A stretch of DNA of 64,000 nt from Anniella stebbinsi (taxonomy: Eukaryota; Chordata; Lepidosauria; Squamata; Anniellidae), in assembly GCA_029215795.1 (NCBI GenBank), contig JARDYH010000002.1:200554310-200618309 (forward strand). The letters run 5' to 3'. The notes beneath the pieces were generated by a model that saw nothing but the letters and a program-made list of their open reading frames with translations, was not told the DNA's origin and ran no database searches. Below are positions 11,531 to 23,625 of this stretch, in pieces. The first letter of the stretch is position 1. Each line of letters opens with the position of its first letter. A program made the position numbers and the translations under genes.

Positions 11531-11675
11531 CAAATAGTCCGTGGTCTCACCAGTTTCTGGCCCACACAAAGTTTCATGATTAACTTTGAGATTACTTGTG
11601 TTATCTTCCTCCTATTTCTGGACCTTAGGCCTTTGTCTTTTCTGCACCTATGGAAAGACTTGTAGGCCATGTCTT

Positions 11676-11703
11676 GTTTGTTTGTTTGTTTGTTTGTTTA
11701 TTA

Positions 11704-11737
<34 letters not shown>

Positions 11738-11960
11738 TTTAGCAATATTTTTATACCATTTCTAATTTCAAACAAATCCCAAAGCAGTTTATAAAAGAAT
11801 AAAAACAAACAAAAATTACACACACACACATACACACAAAATAGCATGGGGCTGGTACAAACATGCTGGGGAAAGCCAAAGTAAACAGGTCCATTTTCAA
11901 TAAACACTTAAAAGGGGCACTATTAGTTACAGATCTAGAACCGGAGCATGTGCCAGGTAC
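11676..11960 (-). mobile_element. Antisense LINE 3' end with (TTTG)n and (TTA)n tails
   Basis: (TTTG) repeats at about 11676-11699 and (TTA) repeats at 11707-11737 precede TTTATACCATTTCTAATTTC, AATCCCAAAGCAGTTTATAA and CAATAAACACTTAAAAGGGG. This is the antisense layout of an L2/CR1-like LINE tail. A CA-rich stretch lies at about 11819-11839. Confidence 0.5.
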
Positions 11961-12637
11961 TTTCAACTTTTGGTCAATATCCTGCCCTTCAAAGAACCAA
12001 TGTTTTTTCTTAAAATGTGTTTATACAAAATATGCTGTTCATTCTCCAAAATGCATATAAAAGTATATTTTAGGATAAAATCACTGGGAAAAACATATTT
12101 TATGCACAAGGGAAAGTGTATTTTAAGATAAATGAGTGTATTTTATGATATTGTCAAATATACATCCTTAAATGTATTTAAATTCACTGTGTGTGTGTAA
12201 AATCAGATTAATGTGGAAATGGGATGGAATGGATTAATGAAAGATCACACCTGAAACTGATTCACACCAGAACTAGACTGATATGTCCAGCCCTACATGT
12301 TACATGAATTTCTTGCATGTTTATCCATCTCCTGTATTTCATTAGTTCAGCACTGTCCTTCAATCCCTTTCATGTTCTTTCTGACTTAATCTCGCTTGCC
12401 TTTTTGCTACTTTGTTCTGTCAATCACTCCCATCCTGTTTAAATCGCAAGATGTACCTCTTATTTCACATGCTGCTTTCTGACATGCTGACCTGAATACA
12501 GAAGCAACAGCCAGCCCTAACAGCAGTAACATTGGGATAATTGAGATTAAAAGGAGAAGAAGCGAAAACATAAAATAATAGTGTGGCATTTCAAACCCTG
12601 GACTTTAGCAAATGTGATTTTATTACCACAGGATCTT
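11961..12637. other. Unassigned DNA
   Basis: Loose AT-rich repetition of 'aaaatgtgtttata / aagtatattttagga' type at 12005-12190 looks like a decayed minisatellite. No gene recognised. Confidence 0.45.
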
Positions 12638-12673
12638 TCTCTCTCTCTCTCTCTCTCTCATACACACACACAG
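12638..12673. repeat. (TC)n/(AC)n microsatellite
   Basis: Alternating TC for about 22 bases, then ATACACACACACA. Confidence 0.9.
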
Positions 12674-13449
12674 TCTTTAAATAGGAACATTCATTTTGTC
12701 AGCATATAAATTGCCAAAAGTGTTCACCAGAAATGAAGCTATGCTAAGAAAATGGGGGTATAATTTGACACAAAGACCCTGGGGCTAACTTCTGTCTCAC
12801 TCCATATCATCATATCTCCCTTCTGGTGTCTGACTTGCATTGAGGAAAAGAGCTTGCTAGGGCTGCAGACACAATCAATCACGTTACTGTTTTTACCCAA
12901 GGAAGTGTGGGCTGCTGCTTTTAGGTTCTGACTGGCCAATATTCCCCTTTTGCTCATGATTTAATAGGATCCCTCATCCACAGTGCATTCTGGAGCAGGG
13001 TAACAGGGTTGCAAAGAGAGTTGCACACCAGTCTGGGATCAACAGATGCTACAAGTTCATTGCAAATGCCAAGCTATTTGGCAACTCCTAGTCCATGGAT
13101 GGGATGTCCTATTGCAAAAATGACAGCCAGCCCACAAGGTGTTTTAGCCTTTTAGGGAAGGACAAGGATGTTAGAAAGAGGCCACTCCATGCTGGACACT
13201 GTTCCCCCTTGCCTTGCCCTTCCTCCTGGATGGAGGAAGCTTCTAGTAGGGCCAGCATCTGCTTGTCATCATTGGATCCTGCCAAGGCCCACTGCCAAGC
13301 CCCAGAGCCTGCTGTTTCTTTTCTGTGTTGTTGCTTCCCACTCAACTGCTCACTCTGAGCAAGCAGTGAAAGGAGCAAGGAGAAGAAGCGGAGGAACATA
13401 TCTGAACACAGGTTTTATCAGAACTTTGTTCTTTTAAAATAGTAACTTT
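12674..13449. other. Unassigned DNA
   Basis: A modestly GC-richer stretch at 13095-13440 has overlapping open frames on both strands (13095-13358, 13109-13399, 13168-13437). Three frames being open at once argues against coding. Confidence 0.5.
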
Positions 13450-13804
13450 GGCCTCCTCCACACGAGACGTTTAATGAGCCTTGAAGGCTCATTATAAATT
13501 TTACCTCCACACCAGCGGAGCGCAAAACGGGCGTACAGGCGCGTTATCTCCCCGATAATGCGCATTTTCGAATGCGCGTTAAATAGCGACTTTTATTTTT
13601 CTCCGGCCGTTAAAGCGCATTTTCGCCGTGTGAACAAGCGATTATGCGCATTAACGTCTTCTAAAGCGCTTTTTGGACATCAATTAATGCGCTTCACCGC
13701 CTCTCGCCGCCTCCCGTGCAGAGGGATTAGGCGTAAATGCGCCTCCGCGATAATGCGCATAATCCCCGAACCGGGCGCAAAAGCGCATCCTTGTGGAGGG
13801 GGGC
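13450..13804 (-). mobile_element. MITE copy C, GCGCATAATCG family (CpG-rich)
   Basis: Ends are GGCCTCCTCCACAC and CTTGTGGAGGGGGGC. The interior has GATAATGCGCATTTTCG, TTAAAGCGCATTTTCGCCGTG and CGATAATGCGCATAATC. It keeps more CpGs than copies A, B and D, suggesting a younger copy or subfamily. Flanking bases show no convincing duplication. Confidence 0.75.
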
Positions 13805-13902
13805 TAAAACATGATTTTTACTATTTTATTCTATTTGTTCTTTACCACTCCGAAATCCTTTGGATGGGGAGCAATATATAAATATTGCAAATAAATAAAT
13901 AA
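13805..13902 (+). mobile_element. LINE 3' tail with (AAATA)n end
   Basis: CCGAAATCCTTTGGATGGGG, AGCAATATATAAATATTGCA and AATAAATAAATAAAC form the typical 3' terminus of L2-like reptile LINEs. Confidence 0.5.
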
Positions 13903-14078
13903 ACATAGAAAGCTGCCATATACTGAGTCCATCTAGCCCAGTATTGTCAACACTGACTGACAGCTGCTGTCCAAGATTTCAGGGAAGAGTTTGTCCAACC
14001 CTACCTGGAGATGCCAGGAACAATACTGGACCTTCTGCATGCAAAGCAGGTGTTCTACCATTGAGCTATGGACCCTCC
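13903..14078 (-). mobile_element. tRNA-derived SINE, antisense
   Basis: Read antisense, the left part is tRNA-like (CATAGCTCAATGGTAGAACA, CTGCTTTGCATGCAGAAGGT). It is followed by CATCTCCAGGTAGGG and the tRNA-unrelated body ending ...CAGTATATGGCAGCTTTCTATG. The anticodon-loop region reads TTTGCATG (TGC-like, tRNA-Ala type). Sister copies are at 22078, 53110 and 59975. Confidence 0.8.
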
Positions 14079-15039
14079 GTAGTTGGTTGGTGGTAGCAAT
14101 TGGGTGAAGATCCACCAGTCTGTAGGCTCCACCTGTGAAATGAGCAGAGCATTACCATATCCCCATTTTCCCAGATTGCAAAGCAGTTGCCAAAGAGTGA
14201 GTAACTCCCAGCTTATGTCATGGAGGAGCAGTAACGCCCACAGAGCTTTGTCCAGATTTTTCTCTCTTAAAATGTTCATCACTTTGCCTTTTGATAGGTG
14301 CACATCTGGGTGGTTCTTGGGAACAAATAATGCATAATGAGTCTGATTGTGCTCAGTGCCACTGCAAATCCAGATATACTTTTCAGATATACTGTGGCAT
14401 CATTATGTTGCTAGCCTCCTCTTCCCTGACGCTTCAATATTCTTGGCATATGGGCCCTCCCTTGGAACCTTTCCTGAAATGACCACTTAATCATCTGAAC
14501 CACCTACAGAATCCAATGAGCCTTACAGCTTGTGACTGGATCATATACTTCTGTCCTTCCAAGATGGCAGATTTCCTTTTCCATGAGTTCTGTCAATTTG
14601 CAGCCATCTAACAGGTGCCAGGGCCAAATGCTTGGAGTCATTAGGGCATGCTGAATCACCTTCCCACCCGACTCCTTCAGATCCTTGCCTGCACTCTGCT
14701 TCTTAAGGTCCTCACCTCATCCCACAGTATGTGGATTTCAGAGAAGAGTGTCATTGCAATGTGTTCCTTGCCCTCCTCAGGCTCTTAATTCCTGAGTAAT
14801 GAGATGCAGTCTTAACCTAGATAGGAAAATTAATTTCCAGAGTTGTGTGAGAAAGGGTTGTCACATTTGTCAAGAATTGCTGGGATCTGTGGATAGCTGC
14901 CCCCAAAAGGTGAGCCACTGAACTGCAGGTTGCCTTTCAGTGGAATAACTTCTGGCCCACCCACCCAAGCTGGCAATTGGATCTCTTGGGCCTGGAAGGA
15001 CTACAAAGGGCTTCCTTTTGCAGCTAAACTAAGCTCTGC
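14079..15039. other. Unassigned DNA
   Basis: Open frames on both strands at 14055-14337 overlap each other and part of the SINE. No recognised gene. Confidence 0.5.
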
Positions 15040-15262
15040 TTGAGTCACCAGACTTTCCTCAGCTCTGATATGTTCCTTCCTGTACCGTTAATTGTTAGTT
15101 TGGTCCTGACTTCTGGCTTGCTCCTTCTTCGTGGTTTGTCCTGCATTTCTGACATACTTTTTGGTTCCAGCTTGCTCCTCAATCCTGCCTCCTGGCTTGT
15201 CCTTCTGTCCCGATGTCTGGCTTGTTCCTTGGTCTTGCCTCCAGGTTTGTCTTCCAACAAGA
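15040..15262 (+). repeat. Degraded LTR-like repeat, left part
   Basis: Low-complexity alternation of 'tggcttg/ctcctt/ttctgac' motifs (CTGGCTTGTCCTTCTGTCCC, CTGGCTTGTTCCTTGGTCTT) resembles, by recall, a tail region of reptile LTR retrotransposons. Similar wording occurs at 40000-40200 and 46200-46330. It is split by an antisense CR1 fragment. Confidence 0.3.
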
Positions 15263-15366
15263 ATAATTGACTCATAGACTTGGAAGGGACTTTAGAGATC
15301 AACTAAAGCTCTGCACTGCAAGATGCAGCTACAGCATCCCTGACAGACTTCCAGCCATCTGGCACA
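15263..15366 (-). mobile_element. CR1 LINE 3' end, antisense
   Basis: Begins TTGACTCATAGACTTGGAAG then GGACTTTAGAGATCAACTAA, the reverse complement of the conserved CR1 3' end (compare 37700-37741). It continues into TCCAGCCATCTG. It lies inside the LTR-like segment, so it inserted later. Confidence 0.75.
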
Positions 15367-15510
15367 TTCTTTGGTTCTGGCTCCATCCTTACTCCTGGCT
15401 TGTCCTGGTGTCTGGCTTTCTCCTTGCTCTTGCCTCCTGGTTCTGACTTGCTCCTTGACCTGTCCAGTTCTTTTGTTTTGATTTATTCTTTTCTCCTGAC
15501 TACTGGCTTT
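15367..15510 (+). repeat. Degraded LTR-like repeat, right part
   Basis: The same 'ggcttgtcctgg / tgactactggcttt' wording resumes after the CR1 insert. Assignment is tentative. Confidence 0.3.
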
Positions 15511-15647
15511 TCTTGTGGCTCACTTCAGACTGCTACATATGGACCCACCTTGATCATATACATTTCTTTAGACCTAAGTTCCATTGAATTTTCTTGAACT
15601 TATTTCCATGTAAAACTGTTTGAGCCACATAAGTCTACAAATGTGCA

Positions 15648-15738
15648 GTACAATCTTATGTATCTCTCCATAGAATTAGGTCCTACTGAGTTCATTTGGG
15701 CTTACTCAGGTAAGTGGTTATAGGATTGTAGCCTTAAC
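15648..15738. repeat. MITE (TACTGAGTTCATTTGGGCTTACT type)
   Basis: Starts ACAATCTTATG, has TAGGTCCTACTGAGTTCATT and GGGCTTACTCAGG, and ends GGTTATAGGATTGTAGCC. Inverted ends (ACAATC / GATTGT) enclose a short foldback shared with 35693, 36281 and 61647. Confidence 0.65.
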
Positions 15739-16143
15739 TGGCTATAACAAGATCTAACTATTTAAGAGTGATTGATCATTCGGAATGATAAGGATGTTGC
15801 CAGGTATTCATGTGCATAATTGTTACAATATTCATATATGTAGCATCTGAGATGTATAAGGAACTTTTTTGGGTCAGTGAATTGAATTTAGCTTAAACAC
15901 CTGGTGGAAGAGGATGTCAGAAGTCCTGAGGCCATGCTAGCTAGACAGCTACAGTAACAGAGCAATGCTGTTCCTCTGATCTCCTGTCTGGCCAGAAAAA
16001 ACAATTAAGTGATCAGTGTCAAGTGCTACCAGAAGAAAATTGGGGAAGGAGGATATGTTATGATACTTAATACAGGGGAGAAGGAAAAGCCAGGTATGAT
16101 TATCCAAAGCGGAAAGTATTGCAGGAATTAGAAAACTATCCAG
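15739..16143. other. Unassigned DNA
   Basis: No gene or repeat family recognised. Confidence 0.5.
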
Positions 16144-16256
16144 TATGGCAGCCTTCCCCAATATTGTTCTCTCCAGATGTGTTGGACTACAGCTCCCATC
16201 ATGCCCTGGCTGGAAATGATGGGAGTTGCAATCCAACACATCTGGAGGACACAAAA
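16144..16256. mobile_element. Palindromic MITE (GGACTACAGCTCCCATCAT family)
   Basis: The left arm TCTCCAGATGTGTTGGACTA, CAGCTCCCATCATGCC is mirrored by GATGGGAGTTGCAATCCAAC, ACATCTGGAGGAC. This common reptile foldback family also occurs at 48338, 57435 and as halves at 46498 and 54163. Confidence 0.75.
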
Positions 16257-17739
16257 TCAGGGAAGAAACAGTATGGGATTTTCAGTTATGCCTCACAGGT
16301 GAAGTTGTCTGATTCCTACAAACTACATTAGAGAGGGAATGAGGTATGGTCAACTTAAAATATTTTTACTCTAACTCACCTATTCATGTAGAAGTTCTCA
16401 TGATCAGATTTGAATACAAGTGGCCTTTTACAAGAAAGACAGGCAATTAAAAAGCACCTTGTTGTTTCTTCTTCCTCTTCAACGTCTGTATTACAAGATT
16501 TAAGAACTGGACCTTCCTTGCAACTTAGGTAAGTGAAAAGGACATACAGCTGGTGTGTGATTTTGTGTGTTTATCGGCTATTGCTGCAAACAATGTCAAA
16601 TAAATTTGGAAGTATCAGCAAAACATGGGAGGAGGAGACTGGCGTTTGGAAAAGGCACAGGAGAGGATTTCTGTGCAGTGTGGGAGAAACAGCTGCATCG
16701 TGCACAGCACAGACCACCAGTAGTGCCTTTGGAGAGAGCCCAGTATGAAAAATAAGTGTGGGAGGCTGACAGCTACAGGAGTATGGGACAGGGTGTAGAT
16801 TGGGATGGGGGAGCCAGATATATAAAATAAACTTTTCAGGATGGGAACAAACTCCTACCTTCCCCAGTGGACCTTGTAAGGGTGTTGGTCAGTTAGCATT
16901 TTTTAAAAAAATAATTTGTGGTTTTAATCACTTTTTAGTGAGACACTTTTAAAGTATTAGGGGAAATGAGAACTCCAGTGCAAATACCAGCAACAGTGCT
17001 CCCAATTGATCGAATCCATCTTTGTGTAGGCATGAAACACATTTCAAAGTATTGGCTGTAAACATCTGTGGAACTTCAGCAACAACAATCCATTTGCAAT
17101 GACACAGTCTGTGTTTCTGCCCTTTTGGATTCACTCAGGGATAGCAGAGGAGACTTGGGAGGAGAAAACCATCCACATTCCGCATGTGTGGGCACTGCTC
17201 CTGTACTGTGTCTGGATTTGCAAAATTGCAAAATAGATGCTCCCCATAATTACGGCTGATTGTGGGGAAGTCACATGGGATTGCATCCAATGTTGGTCCT
17301 ACATAGGGCCAAACTAAACATTCAGGTAATCGCGCACAGTGGAGCTATACATGTCAGTTTTTCTTACTCTCCTGCAAGCACTCTGGGATGGGTGTGGGTG
17401 AATAGTTAAACCTTTCCCTACATCTGTTTTTGTCCTGAAATTCCACCCCTCCCTGAGTGCATGAGTTAACGAGTGGACGAAGGACAGAACAAAATCCATA
17501 CCTCTATTGTACCAAGCTTTGCTGAAGAGCAGGGCATAACAAATAAATAAACCTTCCAACATCTGGGAGAATATTGCCATGATCCTGAGCTGGAAAATAT
17601 TCATTTTGTCTTGCTGTTATCGCTTTCTCCCTGAAACACTGCCTGACCTTCTGGTTTTGCCCTCTGCTTCTCCTCACATCTTGTCTCTGAACTCCGTTCA
17701 GAATTCTGTTCCAGTTTTGATGCTTTTATGTCCCTTACC
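16257..17739. other. Unassigned DNA
   Basis: No gene recognised. Short open frames at 16533-16755 and 17314-17604 lack family resemblance and lie in several overlapping frames. Confidence 0.5.
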
Positions 17740-17813
17740 ACATTCAGCAGGGAATTGGACTAGATGGCCTTATAGGCCCTTCCAACTCTACTACTCTATA
17801 ATTCTGTGATCAT
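17740..17813 (+). mobile_element. CR1 LINE 3' terminus
   Basis: CAGCAGGGAATTGGACTAGA, TGGCCTTATAGGCCCTTCCA and ACTCTATAATTCTGTGATC match the conserved CR1 3' end. It is heavily 5'-truncated. Confidence 0.85.
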
Positions 17814-18701
17814 CCAATAGCACTTCTATGAACGCTTTCCTCCTAGTTCTCACATCATTTTTTTAAAATGACCATTAAATATAATTTGAAATAAAATTAG
17901 TTCATGCTACAATATAGGTAAGTGCACTTAAGTGATTACAGAGTTAGGCAGAGAATAATTGTATTAACACATTTTCCCCCTTAATTGGGTACCCCAGAGC
18001 TATTGCAGGTTGGTAATTTCATACCAAGGTGAGACTTCCTACATCTTTGCATTTGAGCTCTGGATCCTAATACATTCATGGTAAACAACTTAGTCAAATG
18101 TGCCACCTCTCTATTCAAGCCAGCCTTTTGAGAACACATGGAGTTTTTCAAAACACATTCATTATTTAGAATTATTCCCTGGGTCTTAAACCGTAACTCT
18201 TCTTAAGTGTGTCGTGATGTGGAAGATTGCCTGTATTTGGATCAGAGTCCAGGGCTGTAGGCAGGATGTCGAGATTGGCTCCTATAATTTTCTAAAACCA
18301 TCTTGTGTGAGGCTGTAAAACAATTCGATCTGTAACCTTCTTGGTCAAACAACCTGACATCACATATATAAAAGTCTAGGGGTTATGTTCTTCTTGTGAA
18401 CTATCTTTGTGGTTAACCTTGATCATTCATATCTCCCCAAAGTTTAGCCACTTTCCACTTAATTTTAGCATGTATTCCAGACTCTGAAAAAAAAAGTTGC
18501 CTTGATCCAAGAAAGATTCAAAGTCAGCTGTCCTTGGATGAAAGTCTTATGATTTCCATATCAGAGAAGTATATAATACATTTGATATCTAGCAGAGGTA
18601 GTTTCTCAGCATTTTATACAATGACAATGTTGAAAGAGTCTGGAATATATACTATAGTTAAGGGGAAAGTACTTTCTGCAGTAGCAGAAAGATATCTGCT
18701 T
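17814..18701. other. Unassigned AT-rich DNA
   Basis: No gene or repeat family recognised. The 18534-18752 open frame runs into the next LINE tail and is not coding. Confidence 0.5.
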
Positions 18702-18800
18702 AATAATAATAATAATAAATTTATTTCTTACCCACCTCTCCATTTGGATTGAGGCGGGGAACAGCAGTAAATATATGATAAAATACATAAAACTGATTAA
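18702..18800 (-). mobile_element. Antisense L2-like LINE tail with (TAA)n
   Basis: (TAA)n at about 18702-18718, then TTTATTTCTTACCCACCTCT, GGATTGAGGCGGGGAACA. This is the antisense counterpart of the 3' end at 30610-30655. Confidence 0.75.
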
Positions 18801-19698
18801 AAACATGGTTTACACAACATGGTTATAAACATGGCTTACACAAAGGAAGGCACTGGATATTTACCAATCCACCATAGCCACTGCAGGCCCTTGCACCACA
18901 TAGAAAGCTGCTTCTTAAAGGGAAGGGGAGCTCAAGGATACTATGAGATATAGCACAGAGAGTTGGAGTAGGCAGGGGGCTTAGTGAAAATTGGATACCC
19001 TGCCTTTTATTAATAAAAGAGTTTTCCAATAGTGCCACCAATGGATGTAATCCACAAGTTTTATATTGGCACGGGTAGCTATTGCCTTTACAGCTTAGCA
19101 CCAGTGTCCCCTTCATACACTTTTGAATAACTGTGGATTAATCTCTGCTTGCCAAGACTACTGATAGAGCATGAACATCTATCCAGTCCAATCCACCTAG
19201 GTCTCTACACCAGGGGAGGGGAACCTCCAGCCTGTAGGGTAGATCTGCCCACAGACATTCCCATCCAGGTTGCAAAGGCTTTGGCTCCCTTCGTGGGCCC
19301 CACGACCTGACCAAGCCCCACCCCCAGGATCCTTGGAGTCTACTGGAGGCTTGGGAATGGAACAGGGAGAGTAACACCCCTTGTTATTTCCAATCAATGA
19401 TCGGAGGAACAGGGGGTTCCCTTTAGTGCACTGCTCACCCTCCCAATTGAGAAGGTGAGCAATGTACTAACCCACACTATGGCTTTCCCCATTGGGAAGA
19501 ATGTGGCCCTGACAAAGTGGCTGCAGCTGGAGTGCTCCAGCCATGGCTTTGGCTGGGGCCCATTCACTGACACCACACCTTCTGCAGCCCTGACACAAAG
19601 TGTTGATTGGTGCTCCAGCCAGCACTTCAGCAGGGCAATGGTGAAATAATGGGGTGTGGTGATTACATCATCTGGCCTGTGGTAAGCTGACGTGCAGC
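18801..19698. other. Unassigned DNA with fragments of a GC-richer repeat
   Basis: 19205-19230 reads 'ctctacaccaggggaggggaacctccagcct', a wording seen at the start of dispersed reptile repeats. 19428-19466 is a small inverted repeat (TGCTCACC ... GGTGAGCA). Nothing firm; no gene. Confidence 0.4.
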
Positions 19699-19699
19699 A

Positions 19700-19742
<43 letters not shown>

Positions 19743-20060
19743 GTATATACCGCCCCACAGCCGAAGCTGTCTGGGCGGTTTACAAAGATTAAAACATAGA
19801 ACATTTAAAAACCAATATACAAAATTTTGTACCATAAAAAGCATAAAAACAGACTACATACCAACTATCCAGGGGTCAGTTTAAAAAACTCAACATATTC
19901 TGTTAAATCCTTGGGAGAAAAGTCTTGACCTGGCACTGAAAAGATAACAATGTTGGAGCCAGGTGAGCCTCATCGGGGAGATTGTTCCAGAGTTGGGTGG
20001 GCACCACTGAAAAGGCCCTCTCCCTTGTTGCCACCCTAACTCAGCTCTCCTCCCCTTTTC
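19699..20060 (-). mobile_element. Antisense L2-like LINE 3' end with (TTA)n
   Basis: (TTA)n at 19700-19740, then TACCGCCCCACAGCCGAAGC, TGTCTGGGCGGTTTACAAAG, and downstream CTTGACCTGGCACTGAAAAG, GTTCCAGAGTTGGGTGGGCA. This is the typical antisense 3' region of an L2-like LINE, a subfamily different from 21121 and 30185. Confidence 0.75.
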
Positions 20061-21119
20061 TACACACACAGATAACCAGGGTTCTCCATGCATTTTGCCT
20101 AACTATGAGCAATGATTTCAGATTTATACCATTTTTAATACCTAATAGTGCAAGAAACAGTCAATAGTCAAAGAGTAAGGACAGCAGTGCTGACAATCCA
20201 ATTACTTCAAAACCTAGAGCCACAGAAAGCAAAGCCTTCACCTCACAATCAATTAAAGTGAGTTCCACCCCCATACATACAAGTGCCCAAATGTTACAGA
20301 AAACGAAACAGCAGTGCTTGGCATCCAACATTCATTTCAGTGCAGCTCATTTCGAAGCAAGTGACTAAGGATCAGAACCTTATAGAAAAATGGTTAGTTA
20401 GGTCAAAATATGCCCTGGGATATGTCTGCTTGGGTGTGCACATTCACTTTATCTCTATTGCAATTTAAAGATGAAAATGAACTCCTTGCTCATTTGCATT
20501 TTTGTGCCATTTTTACTTTCAGCTTTAATTATCTGTTAACCAAATCATTTCAAGCCTTACCGGATTTTGAATGCAAAAAAGACTTTCCCAACTGCCAGCC
20601 TTCTTGACAGTATTAATCTTCTGGATTTCTTTTTTATTTCCATACTGACATCTATTGGTGCTTTGTAGAACATTCCTTTGAAATATGCACTAGGTAGATC
20701 CAGTTGAATAAAGGCCTGAAGCAGAACAATGATATTTGCAAAGTCAAAAGATTGCCTTTCATATAACTGTCCCTCTCCCATATGAATATAATGCAACTGG
20801 AGCACTATCCTACTTATTGAGCTCCTAAATATGCAGCTAAGATTGTCATCTGATTTTTTTATTATTATTACTTATAGGTTTAATTTTATTTTTTGGTCCT
20901 GCAGTGTTGATAGCAATGTGTGTTTGCACTTAATCATGTGGCAATGTTTTGCACATTTTTGAGAGCTGAGGTACAATTTTCCCCAAAATTAAAACTGGAG
21001 GGCACACTTCTCCCTTTCAGAATGCAGAAGAGTCATTGATCTGAGTGTGACTCCTCAAAGAAAAGAGGCAAACTCTTATGAGGACAGGGGTCCATCTTGT
21101 TCCCAGTGTCTTGCTGAGA
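20061..21119. other. Unassigned DNA
   Basis: No gene or repeat family recognised apart from a short (TTA) stretch near 20861. Confidence 0.5.
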
Positions 21120-21120
21120 A

Positions 21121-21168
<48 letters not shown>

Positions 21169-21290
21169 TCTTACCCACCTCTCCCTCCAGATCGAGGCGG
21201 GGAACAACATCAATGCAAAAAATATAAAATACATAAACTAATTAAAAACATATAAAATTAATACATCATTAAAATCAACAAAGTCTTAAA
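21120..21290 (-). mobile_element. Antisense L2-like LINE tail with (TTA)16
   Basis: A pure TTA run at 21120-21168 abuts TTCTTACCCACCTCTCCCTC, CAGATCGAGGCGGGGAACAA. This is the reverse of the 30610-30655 terminus. The intact repeat tail suggests a relatively recent insertion. Confidence 0.8.
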
Positions 21291-22077
21291 ATTCAACTGG
21301 GTTTGCCCTGGGTTTGGGATGAGCTAATTACATCCGACTCTACAGACATCTTCAGATGTTTCCCTCACAATTTGGACCAAAGCATGAGGGGAAGTGACAC
21401 CACGCTGACTAGTAGTGTTCCTGACTTTACATGCTGAGTAGTCCCACCCTTAGCGTTGCATACTGATTAGCCTCCCCTCCATGGGGGAATGTAGTGCAGA
21501 CATCTGTTGTGTGTGGAAAGCTGTATGTGTTGAGGTGAAGCAGATGACAACCCTCTGAGGTGAAGCAGATGACAACCACAGAAGCCCCCCTTTTCTTTTT
21601 TTGATTGGCTGCACATTCTATAGAATGTTCTCCATCAGAAGGTTTGCCTCATAGGGATGGCCTAGCAATGGATGAGCATGTTGAATTTGCTTGAAAAACA
21701 TGCAAGCATAACCCCGTTCAAAGCTCCAAATAAGAGTGTGTGTGACGCCAAATATTTTCACAAATTGTCAACCATGTGCTCATATTTGCCTCTAACACTG
21801 CTAACTTTGATGGTTTTTTAAAATTCTTTTGTTGTTTTTATTGATTGCAGTATGTATGTTGTGCTGTGTTGTTTTATTGCTTTGTGCATTCTTCACTTTT
21901 TATAAGCTGCCCTGAGAATGCCATTTGACCACTGATGGGTGAGATGTAAAGTTTAGAAGAGAGAGAGAGAGAGAGATACATACATACATACATACACAGA
22001 ACATCTTGCGATGTTGTCCTCCAGGTGCCCCACCATCTGAGGTGAGTTGCGTGACAACCAGGGAGAAGACCTTCTTA
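21291..22077. other. Unassigned DNA with LINE-tail trace and microsatellite
   Basis: At about 21780-21950, TTATAAGCTGCCCTGAGAAT, GGGTGAGATGTAAAGTT resembles a sense L2/CR1-like tail. It ends in (GA)n at about 21953-21976 and (CATA)n at 21977-21995. The rest is unrecognised. Confidence 0.4.
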
Positions 22078-22209
22078 GAAGCATAGAATGCTGCCTTATA
22101 TCATGTCAGTCCATTGGTCCATCAAGCTCAGTATTGTCTACACTATCCAGAAGTGGCTCTCCAAGAGATTTTTCCAGCCGTACCTGAACATACCTGGGAT
22201 TGAAACTGG
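22078..22209 (-). mobile_element. tRNA-derived SINE, antisense, truncated
   Basis: CATAGAATGCTGCCTTATAT, CAGTCCATTGGTCCATCAAG, CTCAGTATTGTCTACACT and CCGTACCTGAACATACCTGG match the body of the SINE at 13903. The tRNA-like part is mostly lost after ATTGAAACTGG. Confidence 0.75.
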
Positions 22210-22896
22210 AAATGTTTGCGTGCTATTCCACGAAGCCATGACCCTTCTTGCTTTTTGTTGTAGTGCTCCATTTTAGTTAATTAGTTAATTACACTTAAAT
22301 ATTGCTTCACACTACTAGGAGTCCCAAAACAATTTACACAGAAGTTGTTGTTAACACCAAATACAACATGCAGTAACATATTTATTAAAACCATGCACAT
22401 TTTAAAAAATATCCATCTAAAAGATCACTGACTGGGCAACCCCCCGCCCCCATCTAGCACACATGTTACAGGCTGTGTATATTCAAGTGTACCCCAATGT
22501 GCAACTGGGGAATTCATGCCATAAGGCCGTAGAAGTGGTTGTAGGTGCTGCCCTTCTCACGCCAGTCACCCCAGTGCTAACGAAATAAGATACTTTATTG
22601 TAGACTAATTTAATATTATTCAATCTACATTTTGATTTTGTTCAGATTGTATGTGTCTTGGGGCATTATTTCTATTTAAATCCATTGCTTTTCATTATAT
22701 TAAATTAATACTCATTACTTACCCCATTCCTCTGCCGTTCCCACTTGCCAGACCTGTCAAGATTAGTGTATGAAATAATGATAGTCCTCAGAGTCTTAAG
22801 AACTCCCCTTATTTTTGTACCATTTGCAACTTTAACGATCCTGCATGTAAGAGCTTTGTCTAAATCCTTGTATAAAATATTAAAGAGTGTCAGACA
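22210..22896. other. Unassigned DNA, possible LINE tail
   Basis: 22262-22440 has the antisense LINE-tail feel (TTAAATATTGCTTCACACTA, CCCAAAACAATTTACACAGA) but cannot be assigned firmly. The rest is unrecognised. Confidence 0.35.
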
Positions 22897-23536
22897 GCCT
22901 ATCTACACTAGGCTGTCCAGATGACTCGGGGTTTCCCGGTCCTAACCGGGAATCCAGGGGCGAACCGGCCCAACCGGGGTGGCGGGGGGTCACGCGGCAG
23001 TGGCAGCAAGCAAGGAGCGTCGGTAGACCCGGCGGCGGTGGCGGCGGAGGAGCCCAGGAAGCGGCCGCCCCAGCAGGTAAGTGCCCTCCCTCGCGCCTCA
23101 CGCTCCTTACCCGCAGGGGCGTCCGCTTCCCTCCGGTGCTCGAATCTACTGAGAAACAGGCTTCGCGGCCTGTCCCTCAGTAGCGCGCCGGGTGATGACG
23201 TCATCACCTGCGCGATACTGAGAAACAGGCCGTGAAGCCTGTTTCTCAGTAGATTCGAGCACTGGAGGGAAGCGGGTAAGGAGCGCGGGGCGCGGGGCGC
23301 GGGGCACTTACCTGCTGGGGCGGCCAGGTCCGCTGCCACCGGGTCCGCCGCCGTGCCGCCGCCGCCGGGTCCGCCGCCGCGCCACCACCGCCGTGCCGCC
23401 GCCGGGTCCCCCGCCGGCTCATAAGGCCAGCGGCCACGCGGAAGAGGCAGGGGAGGGCCGATTACGTCACTTCCGCATCCGGCCCTCCCCTGCCTCTTCC
23501 GCGCGGCCGCTGGCCTTACGAGCCAGCGGGGGACCC

Positions 23537-23583
23537 GGCGGCAGTGGCGGCGGTGGCGGCGGTGGCGGCGGTGGCGGCGGCGG
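23537..23583 (+). repeat. (GGCGGT)n-type minisatellite
   Basis: Tandem GGCGGTGGC units encode Gly runs or Pro runs depending on strand. The long open frames over it are composition artefacts. Confidence 0.85.
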
Positions 23584-23625
23584 AAGCAGCAGAAGAGAAC
23601 CCACCCCGGTAGGTCCGGGCTGATG